64,000 nucleotides of DNA from Hoplostethus atlanticus (lineage: Eukaryota > Chordata > Actinopteri > Trachichthyiformes > Trachichthyidae), in the NCBI GenBank assembly GCA_034670405.1, contig JAXDDX010000299.1, positions 183,501-247,500 of the forward strand, read 5' to 3'. The position numbers and the translations under genes are program-made. The notes beneath the pieces were generated by a model. The model did no database searches. It saw nothing but the letters and a program-made list of their open reading frames with translations, and had not been told where the DNA came from. Numbering within the stretch: position 1 is the first letter of the stretch; every line of letters begins with the position of its first letter. Shown one piece after another: positions 47,670 to 60,147 of the stretch.

Positions 47670-50489
47670 ACATGGGTCTTTATGTCTTTTTGTCTTTTGT
47701 TACTCATTTGTGACTTCTACCTGCACAGTTAAATACATATTTTTGAGTTTATGGTCATGTGTGTATGTCTACATTCTGTTTTGTAGTCATGTCTGAACTG
47801 GCTGCCTGCTAGTTTACCTACATGTATACTTTCTACTCTGTTCATGTAATGTCTGTCTGTCTCTTGCTCTGTCTCTCTCTCTCTCTGTCTGTCTCTATGT
47901 CTCTCGGCCAGGTGGGAACCGCCGCGGTGTGTTTGCACTGGGTCTGGTTCAGGGTGAATGGAAGATGTATGTGAAGGGGCCGCTGGACAGGGAGGATCAC
48001 GACCTCTACATCCTCAATGTCACTGCTAGCGATGGACTCTTTGTTACCCAGGCAACGGTGGAGGTGATGGTGACCGACACCAATGACAACAGCCCTGTCT
48101 CCCATCAGGTGACTTACCTAATCAGAATTACCCTTTTTAACAGAAATAAACTATCTATATTTATCTGTTTAATACATTTTTCATAAATTGTTTTTTTTTT
48201 TTTAATTTAGAAGAAATTGTACATATAGTAAAATGAAAATAGTGTAGGGAATTAGTGCAGATGCAAAAATAAGTGAACCTCCTTGCATTAGTTAAATCAA
48301 GTAGGCAAGCAGAATCGGTCGGGTAAGTGACTGGGTATGAAGTGAACCAATCAAAGATGTTTGTGGAGGAGTTTCTATTGCAATTTCATAAACAGGTGAG
48401 ATCTGGTCAGTTTGGTGTTAACCATGCAGGTGAAAGAAAAACACTTTGCTGCGACCTTAGAGGACCTCAGGAAGTAAGTAGTGAGTGTGCATCAGTCTGG
48501 GGAAGTTTATAAAGTCATATCAAAAAGATTTGGGCTCCATCATTCCACTGTGAGACAAATAATATACAAATGCAGAGCATTTAATACGACAGTGACTTTG
48601 CCTAGAAGTGGACTTCCTTCTAAAATATCACCAATAGCACCAAAGCCGGCCAGTCTGCCAGGTTTCCAGGAGCATCCCGCTCCAACCCCGATTGACCGGC
48701 TCTTCCAGGCTGCCCACAGCTACGTCCTCCGCGGACCTCGGTCAGTTGCCGCTGCTGGTTCCGCTAGCTCTCTCCGGCACCTGAGTCCGACTCGACTCCT
48801 CCATCTCCTGTCGAACTCAGCCTCTCACAGTGACGCTCGCTCACACATCCACACACAGGTTAAAAAGGCCCGGCTGCAATCAGCCTTAATTGCCCGCAGC
48901 CGTGATGGGTCCAGGGAGAATCACTGACTCGACTCTCACCTGGACCCAGCCTATGCCTCACCCACTCCCTCCCCCCAGTCTGCCACAACCAGAAACAGAA
49001 TATTCCCCCTCCCTCCTTTACTGAGCGTATTTCCATTATAGGGGAAATACACTGCTTTTTCATCTGCAGAGTTAAGGAGCGTGCTTGCAGGATTGGAAAT
49101 GAGGGTGGGAGGTGGAAGATGAATTAGTGGGTAGAGACAGTGTTGGGTTGCGGGAGAATTTGTCAGCTCCACAGGCACTTGGGTATTTTTCTCCATGACA
49201 GGGCAAAGGGGACACTTGTGAGGCCTACAGTTCCCAGCTTCCTTTTCTTTGGGCTGGAGAACATTGTGTGTGAGAAAAAGCAAATGCACTGTCTCTGTTT
49301 ACCAACCATGTAACATCTGTTGTTGGGGAAATGCCGGATGAGGCTGTCCAGTTTTATTCTGCATTGTATAGAGCTGTGGCTCCCAGTCATGCTCCGGGAC
49401 TTGATGGTTTGCCTGTGGACTTTTATATGGCCTTTTGGGACATTGTTTGCCAGGACTTCTGACTTTGCGTTCTTTTGCCACCGCTGAGCTGCCATCGTGC
49501 AGTTCTGGCCCTCCTGCCCAAAAAAGGAGACTTGAGAGATTTAAAGAACTTGAGGCCTCTGGCTCTGCTTTCTGCGGACAATAAGGCAGTTGCCAAGTGC
49601 CTTGCCAACAGACTAAATAAGTATATTGGCTCTGTGGTGCACCAATCATATGGTGTGCTCGGGCGCTCAATGCTGGACAATTTGTTTTTAATGAGTAACA
49701 TGTTGAACTTATCTGGACAATGCGGTCCGGACTTTGGGGTTATTTCCTTGGACCAAGAAAAAGCCTTTGACTGAGTGGACCATGTGTACTTATCCAGGTT
49801 TGGGTTTGGGATCCGCCGGGGCTTCCCACTATCAGGCACATTATCTATAGAGTCTCTGTTTGTTGAGGAGGAGGTTACAGGTCTTAACAAGCCAGTTTTT
49901 ATGTTTTCTCTCCACAACACACAGTCACATTTAGGCAACCCTCTCATCCACCAGGAGAAACTGGTCCTGGTGCACCACACAGCCAATATACTTATTTAGT
50001 CTGTCGACGAAGCACTTGGCAACTGTCTTATAGTCTGCAGAAAGCAGAGCACTTGGAGGAAGGTGCAAACTATAATGTAATATGAGGGTCAGCCTCTGCA
50101 CGACACCTTCATTGATCTTGAGAGTACTTTCAGTGGCCGGCTGGTAATGGCCAGATGTTCCTCAACAGTTAAATAGGTCCTTTTCTGCCAGCAGCCATTA
50201 GGCTCTTTAATGAGGACATTTCATAATGTGGCCATAAGCAGTATGTACCAAGATGCAATGTTGAGCTGAGGCAGATAATCATGTCTTTGATGGCCTGTCT
50301 GTAAAATCTGTGTCTGTGGGTGGTGACCACCGTTTCCTCTTGGGGGTCAATACATTTTATCAACCAACCAACAAACCAACCAACCAACCAATCAATTAAC
50401 CAATCAATGCATGGAAATGCAAAATGGAAATGTAACCAATTTGTTAGTCATCTCATATCATTGTGACTGTTGGGTCTCTTGTTTCCATG

Positions 50490-50533
<44 letters not shown>

Positions 50534-53500
50534 GCTGTGTACACTGCCTCCATCCCAGAGGACCTCCCCGTCAACAGAGTGGTGCTGAGAGTAGGAGCTA
50601 CAGATGCTGATGTGGGTGCCAGTGCCTGGATCCAGTACACGTTACATGGTCCTGGATCCCAGGACTTCAGCATGGACCTGGACAACGGTATGGACATGCT
50701 GTGACTTTACAGATGCAATACCACTTCTTCAGCAACAAGACAAATGTCAAGGACTAACCTTTTATGACACGTTGAGGTCCATCCAGTCCATCACAGGTCT
50801 AACACAGATAGACAGACACACATTCATACCTGTGGGTAATTTAGAATCTCCAAGCCACTGAAGCCACTCCAAGCTCACTGACACTGTGTGACGCCCCTAT
50901 TTGACTTCATCTCTATATATTTTCCTGTGTTCTTTCCAACCTGGCCAGGTGAGGTAAAGACTGCAGTGGCTCTGGACAGGGAAAAGACGTCCACTTACCA
51001 GCTGGTTGCCCAGGCAACGGACGGTGGTGGGCGTTGGTGTCGTGCCAAGGTGCAGCTGACGGTGACGGACGTGAACGACAACCCACCCATCTTCACCCTG
51101 CCGCAGTACACCGCCAGTGTCTACGAAGACACCGCCACTAAAGCCCTGCTGACCCGCATCCAGGCCATAGACCCTGATGAAGGTGACCATGATTTTCTGC
51201 AACTATGCCTGTTTCTGTCATTGTCACCAGAGAGCCAGGAAGATAGTCAGACAACAAACAACAAACCAGAACCAATTAAATTAATGTCACTACTCCAATT
51301 TTCAACACTACTACTAGTAGGTGTAGTTTCTACTACTGACACCCACTACTCACTCCAAAAAGAAGATTTTCTCTGAATTGAAAGAAGCTGAGCTTCTCAT
51401 GACTCCAGATATTCCAGTGCTGTTGCTGGAGGATAAAGTAAAACCAAGATCATCTCCAGCAACCAATTCCAGCCTCGTTCATCCACATATTCTACTGTTT
51501 CATCAGCACAAACAAAGGCAGATAGCATAGCACTGCATATTGCTTTACAATACATGAAACTGATATGTCCAGTAAGATGGTTAAATATAGCTTGCCATTT
51601 ATTAGTAAAGTAGAACAAAGGGCTTGGAGAAGCGAGATTAGCATCACTGGTTAGCAGCGTGGGTTTAGTTTCACTACATGGAATTAGTAGTAGTTTAACT
51701 ACAGTTTGCAGTGGCTTTGTGGTACTTCAAATAAATTCAAATTTGTACAGTGTCTTTAGTAGTTTATCACTTTTTTTTGTCATTTTGAGTAATAGTTTTA
51801 CTGCAACTACCAGCTAAAACCAAAAGATTATGTTCCTCCCATATTTTGTGAAGAAGCCAAATAGTGTAGATTGGTTTGGGTTTAGGTCTAAATGTAGGAG
51901 TGATGGCCATTACATCCAAAAGAACGTTAACACAGAAGAAGCCAGATTATTTGTTTTGTTCACATCCAGATACGTTTTTATTTTTGTTAACATCCCAATC
52001 AATGGAATTCTTGATTCTGTATTACATCACAGAAGTAGACATAGTAATGTTTTACCATATACCATATTTTTTCTTACTCTAGTTAATAAAACTAGATTTG
52101 TCATGAGGGCTTTGCTGTAGTTGAGTTTCTTCCAATGTAAAGGATCTCGTAGCTTGTTAAACCAGAGTAGACTTCCAGAGTAACTTGGAACACTGCATAT
52201 ACCCAGAGATTTGGCTAGAAATTGCTAATGGCAAAATTGCCTTTACATTTCTCAAAGTTCAAATAAATAATTTAGAGCTCAACATACATTTAAAACTCAT
52301 GTTAAGTTCTCATATATGTTTTGCCATGTTAACATCTGGGCTTGTTGTCTGAACACAAATATGGATACAAATTATATACTTTTTAACACAAGGGAACATG
52401 AAGTACATAATCAGAGACTAGGGGTGGAACGGTTCACAAAATTTGAGGTTCGGTTCATATCACGGTTTTGGGGTCACGGTTTTCGGTTCGGTACGTTTTT
52501 GGTACAGCAGGAAGGGGTCATTGCCAATTTCAAAATGCTTTTCATTTATTTGCAGGGATGCAAACATGTATGGTGAAAAATGAGAGAGCTACCCGAAGTC
52601 GGAAAAAAAATGCGACAGCATAATATCATATAACCATGTGATGAAGGCCTGTGGTATATGCTTAAATAAATAGGAAATTATATTTAATATACTCAGATCA
52701 ATAAGAGACAGACAGTTAAGTCGTAAATTATTTTTTTTTATTTTCAGAACTAGTTCAATTGTGTCCTCAATGTCCAACAATGTCCTCTCCTTAAAACACA
52801 CCCTCAGGCTGCCTAAGTGAGGTCTTACTAAATTAAACACTGTCACACTTTACTCTTTATGCCTAGTGTACTTTGATCGGGCGCATTTGATCAGGCGCAG
52901 TTGTCCCAACGGATTACGCTGCAGCCATAGGAGCCCATTTTAGCGACTGCCGGCTAAGGCGATCTCGCGGGCAATTCCCAAACTTTTTGTACCTATTTTG
53001 GGGTATAAATGACGAATCTGTACATATAGAGCCCAGGTTTAAAAATACCGGAATTCCCCTTTAAGGTTTCATGGATGAAGCAGAGTGCTAAGTTTCTCAA
53101 TACTAAAGCTATCAGTGAAATTAAATTATTTAAACATCAAATTTAAATAGGGCCTGTATCATGGTAAATTATTTATACAATAATTACCATGGTACCATGG
53201 TAAAACTAAAATTACCATCAAACTACTATGACAGTTTTTTGTTAGGGTAACCTGGCCTCTTTCCACCACTAGATGGCACTCTTTCACTAATACATGAATG
53301 GGATCCGTCAAGTTTATTAGTGGAAATCTAGCATAAGAGAAGCTGCTCTGACACGGAGTACAATAATGTTAGCCGAAAAGACATAACATACATAACCTAC
53401 AGAGCTAATGATATTAGTCAAAACCATATAAAATAGTCAGCCTAGTGAAAAAAGCGAATGTCCTTACCTCAGGTGATCTCCCCACTCACTCAAAATGAGC

Positions 53501-56500
53501 CATACAGTGCAGGGAGAGAGTGGTGTGTTCACAGACAAGCGTTTGCTGCTGTGTCAGGCTACATCCACACTAATACGTTTTCATTTTAAAACGGAGTTTT
53601 GAAACTAAAAGGATCTCCGTCCACACAAGCGTTTTGCACCGTTTCAGAAATTATCTCCGTCCATGCTAATACGCCTGAAAACGCATATCACGTAACCATC
53701 CACCTACAATGGGCATGCGCGTGTCGGTGTAAACAGGAAGCAGATTGTCTGCTCTGCTGTTGCTTAAAAGCAGGTCCTGACAGTTGTGTAGAATTTTTTT
53801 CTCAATGCAGTTCACTCATATATGCTGACAGAAATACACTGTAGGAATCGTTAAAGAGATGCGTCCGTCCCCAAATTGACGTGAAAAAAGCGACATTCGC
53901 CGAAAAGCGAACCCAATAACTTTATTTGAAGGCTTTTTCTGCGCATGCCTTTTTGACTGAAATCTGTGAGGCTATTCCCCATTTCTAGTGTGACAATTAA
54001 TAGAAACTGTAGCCTAACTCTACATGAAAAAAGCACACAGTAGGCCTCATAGCCTATTTGAAATGAACTAGCGAACCGAACGGTTCGGATTTTTTACTTG
54101 AACCGTTCCATCCCTATCAGAGACTGAACCTCCATCTCTCCTGTCTCTCCAGCTGGTCCAGGCCGCAAGGTGGTCTACTCCCTGGCCGACTCTGCCAGAG
54201 GTTCCTTCTCCATTGACAAGTCCTCAGGCATTGTGGTTCTGGAGCGCGTCCTTGACCGTGAGGTCCAGCCGGCCTATCAGATCACAGTGCGTGCCTCTGA
54301 CCAGGGTTTGCCACTGCTCCTCTCCTCATTGGTCAATGTCACCATCACCGTACTGGACATCAATGACAACCCACCAGTGTTCGAACGTCGCGATCAGCTG
54401 GCGACGGTGCCGGAGGACGTGGGACTGGGCACCGAAGTACTCAGAGTTTACGCTGCCAGCAAAGACATCGGGACCAACGCTGAGATTACCTATAGCATCC
54501 GGTCTGGCAACGAGCATGGGAAGTTCCACATCCACCCACTGACTGGTGAGTGTCAACTACCATATCTGTGTCCACTTTTTTAAACCTTTATTAATCCAAG
54601 AAAAGTCGGAAAAAAAGTGTGAGGCAGTAATTAGTATTTGGGCTTTAGAATACTAACAAGCTTTTCTATTGCATCACAGTGCATTTTGATGTAATTGCTA
54701 CTTTACTTTACTTTATTCAGATGCATATTATTGGCCCCTCTGATCACATCTCCTCAGGTGCCATCTTGGTCTCCAAGCTTTTGGACTATGAGACATGTAG
54801 GGACTACTTCCTGACGGTGGAGGCTCGCGATGGTGGCACGCCGCCACTCAGTGCCGTTACCACAGTGAACATCAACCTGACAGATGTCAACGACAACGCA
54901 CCCATGTTCAGTCGTGACATCTACACTACCGTGGTGTCGGAGGATGCTGCCATCGGACAGTCCGTAGTCCAAGTAGGTTCCATCAGAGCCCCAAGCTCCT
55001 ATTGATGGGTGTCTAAAAATGTTTTTATTGTTTTGATGTAGCTGGGATTATAGGGCAACAAGAGTAATCAAATATTATCCATGCTCATGTTCATTTATTT
55101 ATTGCTCTGAATAGCATTTAACCAATGCCAAATTACAGGAGGTAAGGTGTACAGGGTGGTGTAGTTTGGTCAGATGAAAGAGTCACTTCCACTGTGGTTC
55201 CACAAATTCAATCCTGGTTCATTTATTTACCTGTAACTGTCATTACAATGGTCCATCGTAGAAGCTTCTAGCTCTCCTGACAGATTTTATCTTCTGCCTT
55301 CATCTTATTGGTTCCCAGAAGGAGTGGAGTGTATGGTCTACTGTAGGTATAAAGCAAAGTATTGCTTTGCTTCCTGTCAGGCATGTCTAGCATTCTTTAG
55401 GCTGCCTGCTACCTCCTACTCGGCAGCTACCTACTCTTGCTTGGCTTCTTGTGAGGCTTAAGGTGTCAATGTGCTGCCTAAGAGACTGCTTGTATGGTAT
55501 CAGCCTGTAGCTATTATCATTTGTATCTGCTGCCTTTGAGGAATCAATTGTTAAATGCAGTCTGGCAGGCCAATAGCACTTTTTAGAAGCCCCCAGTTGT
55601 TAATATTTTATCAGTGAAAATTGTATTCAGCGAGTGTTCTCATGTATAATCACCATATTTAGGAATACAAGAATTACTATTTTTAAGAAGAAATCATGTA
55701 AATTATCAGTACTTCTCCAAAGCTTTAGCTAGCTAGCCAGCTAATTGCAGCTTACATGCCTCTAAATCAAAGTTTAGCTTTATTTATTAAGTGATATGGG
55801 TAGGGTGACATACTGTATTTCTCAAAAAATATTTATTAATTATTTTGACTGATAGAATTTATTCTTGGCAGGTACATTTTTTTTAGTTTACCAGCCATTG
55901 GCAGGTGAGCCAAAAAGTTAATTTCAGACATTGGCTCTATCTGTTAGCTGTCATCAAGTAAATTATTTTCCATACCGCAATATCTAGTCTCCCAAATTAA
56001 CTTGTGGGTCACCTGCCAAGAATATATTTTTTTGTTTTTTCATAGAAATACAGTATATCACCCTACCTGTTTGTACCTGTTTTCAATGCTATTGTATGTA
56101 AAGAATCAGGTATTTTGTGTGAAACATTTAATTAAGACATAAAAGAGTTAGAGTGGAGTTTCAATGAACATTAATTTAGTTAAAATTTAGACCACAAAGT
56201 TTTTACCACTTTGTTTAGAGCAGCATAACAGGCAGCCAATCAGGTACGTGTTTGATACAGAGCCAGTGTTTTGCTTTGATTTGACTGGCTCACGGTGGTA
56301 ATTTGTGACCCTGCCTACATCATCCCAACTCTGTGTGTGTGTTCCCAGTTGACAGCGGAGGATGTGGACAGTCAGGTGAATGGAGCAATCTTGTACTCCA
56401 TTGTCAGCGGGGACCGAGACAACCACTTCTTCATCGACCCGCTCAGCGGTGTTATCAAGGTCAACAAACAGCTGGACCATGAGACGGTAAGGACACACAC

Positions 56501-59500
56501 ACGCACACAACACTTTTATCCTTGTGATAATATTTGTGTCTTCCAAAAATAGGATTACAGGAACACGTATCAATATCTGCTGAAACTGAGATGATGATTT
56601 TGAGCTGCAGAAATGTCTGTAACAAAAAAAAAAATCACACTGAGAAAAACATCAGAGAAGATGCAGTTGCATAACTGTCATCTCATTGAAACTTAAAATT
56701 TTTCTCCTTTCATCACAGATAAGATAAACCCCTTGAATTTGAAAAAATTGATGGTGCCTAAAACTAAAGTAAAACAAAAATGTTAAAGAATTAGTAGGCC
56801 TACATTAATGTTAGCTGATTAAGTTAAGTTTACATCAAAGCTATCTGGCTAACAAGCTAAAGTTTGTTCTCAGACCTCAATGGTGACCCATTGAGGGGAA
56901 TCTGAAGAAGTAGTATCAAGCCAGTAAAGAATATTACGAATATTTGCAGCCCTATTTCATATCCGAATTTAAAGTTGGAATGGGGAGAATGTCTAAGAAA
57001 GAATTCAGCAGCTCAGGGTTGTTCAGCGACTCATTTGTAAAGACTCCAGTAAAATTCAATAAAGGTGTTGAATATAATAAAGGCTTTGAATATGAGCCGT
57101 GACCTGTTCGACTGCCGTAATTCATGAGCAAGTATTTTGGATCCTTTTTCCCCATGTTCGTATTAAATAATGGCTTGCTTTAAGAAACTATTGCTCAGCT
57201 TGCCATTACATTACAGTCATTTAGCTTTTATCCAAAGCAACTTACAATAAGTGCATTCAACGTAGGTAGGCAAGAGAACTACTAGTCACCAGAAATTGTG
57301 CATATAGTAATAGTGCATGTCCTCCCCAAACAAGCATTGCCTTGTGCAGAGTAAATTGAATTTGGTTTCCAAGGTGCGCCTCTGTTTATGAAGATCAGGG
57401 GATGTGAGTGTTGTTGGTCTAGTTGTAATATAAGACTAGTTAAAGGGGAATTCCGGTATTTTTAAACCTGGGCTCTATTAGTACAAATTCGTCATTTATA
57501 CCACAAAATAGGTACAAAAAGTTTTGGAATTGCTCCGGTAGATTGCCTCAGTCGGCAGTCGCGAAACGGGCTGCTATGACTGCAACGTAATCCGCAGGGG
57601 CAAGTGCACCGATCAAAGTAGGTCCACTAAAAGTGTACAAATAGAGCCCAGGTTTAAAAATACCGGAATTCCCCTTTAACTCTTCTAATCGTTCTCGCCT
57701 TCTCTTGTTGAGGAGTGAGCTATGCAATTTATGGCATAGTTAAAGTCTCCACCTAGGATTAACTGGTGTGTGTCTGCATTGGGGAGATTAGACAGAAAAT
57801 CACTGAATTCGTCCCAATTGGGACATTGGCAAAGTGAGAGGTATGTTCAACAAAGAGCCAGAATCCACAAAAAAGCATCCATTTGGATCAGAAGCTACAC
57901 TGGAGATCACAAACAGAGTGGATTTATGTATTAGAAGTGCTGTCCCCCATGCTTTACTTGTGTAAAATATCTGCCCCACACAATTATTCTTATTTCTTGT
58001 CTTGAGTTTTTTAGATGGCTTTCCTTCCTAAGATACTGCAGGCGATTGAGAACTTTATTGCATTTTACAGGATGGTTTAGCCTTTAACATTCCAATGAAT
58101 AAAATTGACACGGCAACCATTAACCCCCAAAGACCTAGGTGTAGACATCAGTGCTTATGATGGGTAAATAAGAACAGGCATGAAAAAACTCCTATTTGTA
58201 CGTATTGTTCATTTATACCCCAAAATAGGTACAAAAATCCTATTTTGGGGTATAAATGAACAATATGTACAAGTAGAGCCCAGGTTTAAAAATACCAGAA
58301 TTCCCCTTTAAGACCAAATATCCCATCATGATATGCTATTCTATTTTATGAAGCACAGTGTTCCACCATAACTTAATCTGAAGGAATGCGTAAGAGCGCA
58401 TCAACAAATGAGCGTTGATGAATAATTGAATGAATGTTACCCAGACCCTAATACTAGCTGTTTTCTTGGTAACGTCCATATCCAAGTTCGATTCCCCTTT
58501 GTCCCAACAACGTACAATTGTACCCTTTCGGAATTTTTGCTACAGCATAAATGGAAGACACCTACAAGCAATCCAAATAGCGAACATAGCTGTGCCATAA
58601 TAACTTTGCTCGTTTTGTTGAGATCACCCAATCACATCCTGGTGTGTCTATCTAGGCTCCAGTCTAGAATAGAAGCACATGGCAATTAGCGTTAATTCTC
58701 TACAAGTGCTGCGGGCAGGAGTGGTTCAATCGGTGACCGACGCACCTGTAAGAGTGCACAAAAGCACACTCCGCTGCCACACAGGCATTCTGTGGTGTGG
58801 AAAATGGCTGGATTAAATCTCTGGCTTGAAAAGTATAATGAGTGCACTGAGATGCGGTGTGAATTGTGCCGTGAACATCCCGATCGAGCTGACAAAAGCG
58901 AAAGATTTTTTTTCAAAAGCACAAAAAAGCACTAAACATGCCAGAGGAGTTCAAGCTATTGCAAACCATAATGTGAGTCAGGAGGACAAATGCAGTCACC
59001 CACTTGACAGATGGCAGTGCAAATTGAGGAACAATGTCAAGCACTCAGTAATGTTTTTCTATTGCCACCACACAAAGCGAAGCGTGCACATCCAGTGCGT
59101 TCCTATGCAGAGGACATTGAGCTTTTAAAGAGGCTTGGAGTGACGGTTGAGAGAGGGAAGGATGAATAACGTACACGATAGCAGACACAATCAGTTCATT
59201 ATTACAGGAAAAATTAAAGGCAGCTGAAATTTGGGGTTTTTGACAGATCAGAAGACATAACCAAATCAGATCGGGAGTTTGTCTATAATGTGTCTGTGTC
59301 AAACGAAGACGAGTTTACCTCTGTTATCCTATGTTTAGTCCCTTTTGGTGCCCATTGAACTGCACATTCAGAATGTAGATGGAATCGTGAATCTGCTTGA
59401 TGCTTCGGGTTAGGGGATGAGTGGATGTGAGTGTATTCTGTTCAAGCAGCTTCAAATCAACTGATCGTGCAGTTCCATACTGTGACACATTAAATTGCTC

Positions 59501-60088
59501 CATTATCAATCTCCTAAGCTTTTATTTGCAAATAGGTGCTGCAAAAAAAATGGAAACAACTTCAGTTCACATTTTCGCTTATTGGTAAGGGCAAGTACAG
59601 GAAAGAGACAGACACTGATGGTGACAGGGACAATGTTGATGTTCTGAGAGATTTAATTCAGGAGTCCAAAACCAGATGAGTCCCTCAATTCATGTGAAAA
59701 AAAAGAAAAACATCATATCTGAAATCACAAATAGCACTAAATAGTGATGGATGGACCCAATCCATAGGATCACACGCCATTACTTCAAGAGAAGAGTATT
59801 GATATTGGTATTGATAATGGTAGCTGATTTCACTGATTAACACACCTTCAGCCAGGGAGGAGGAACTGATCAGTGAAATCAGCTGCTGTGTTGTGTTTGG
59901 TTGAAATAAAAAACCTGCAGACTCTTGGACCTGCATGGTACATGGATGGATGCCCGTCCCTTACTTAGAAAAGGAGCCTGTTGGAAGGTGATCAGCCCGT
60001 TGGGAGCTAGTTAGGGTTAGATGGATCCTGACCAAATTGCAATTAATCACACTCCTACACTTCCTACAGGAAACTGGCACAAACCCTT

Positions 60089-60147
<59 letters not shown>

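Larger units (their letters stand above)
42635..47911 (+). other. fat3: fat3 intron 8
   Basis: This 5.3-kb intron holds a solo LTR (44568-45569) containing a MITE, a Tc1-like copy (46176-46908), an inverted-repeat MITE (47200-47555) and a long GT microsatellite (47607-47666). In 42840-44560 I see unassigned single-copy DNA with purine-rich tracts and no exon-like sequence. Confidence 0.75.
48109..50533 (+). other. fat3: fat3 intron 9
   Basis: This 2.4-kb intron contains a Tc1-like remnant (48240-48648) joined to an LTR copy (48649-48987), LINE pieces in both orientations (49330-50055), a LINE tail (50160-50400) and a TG tract abutting the acceptor (50491-50530). Confidence 0.8.
51183..54152 (+). 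other. fat3: fat3 intron 11
   Basis: A 3.0-kb intron. Over half is a hAT element (52419-54116). In 51190-52410 I see only AT-rich single-copy DNA with no ORF of note. Confidence 0.8.
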
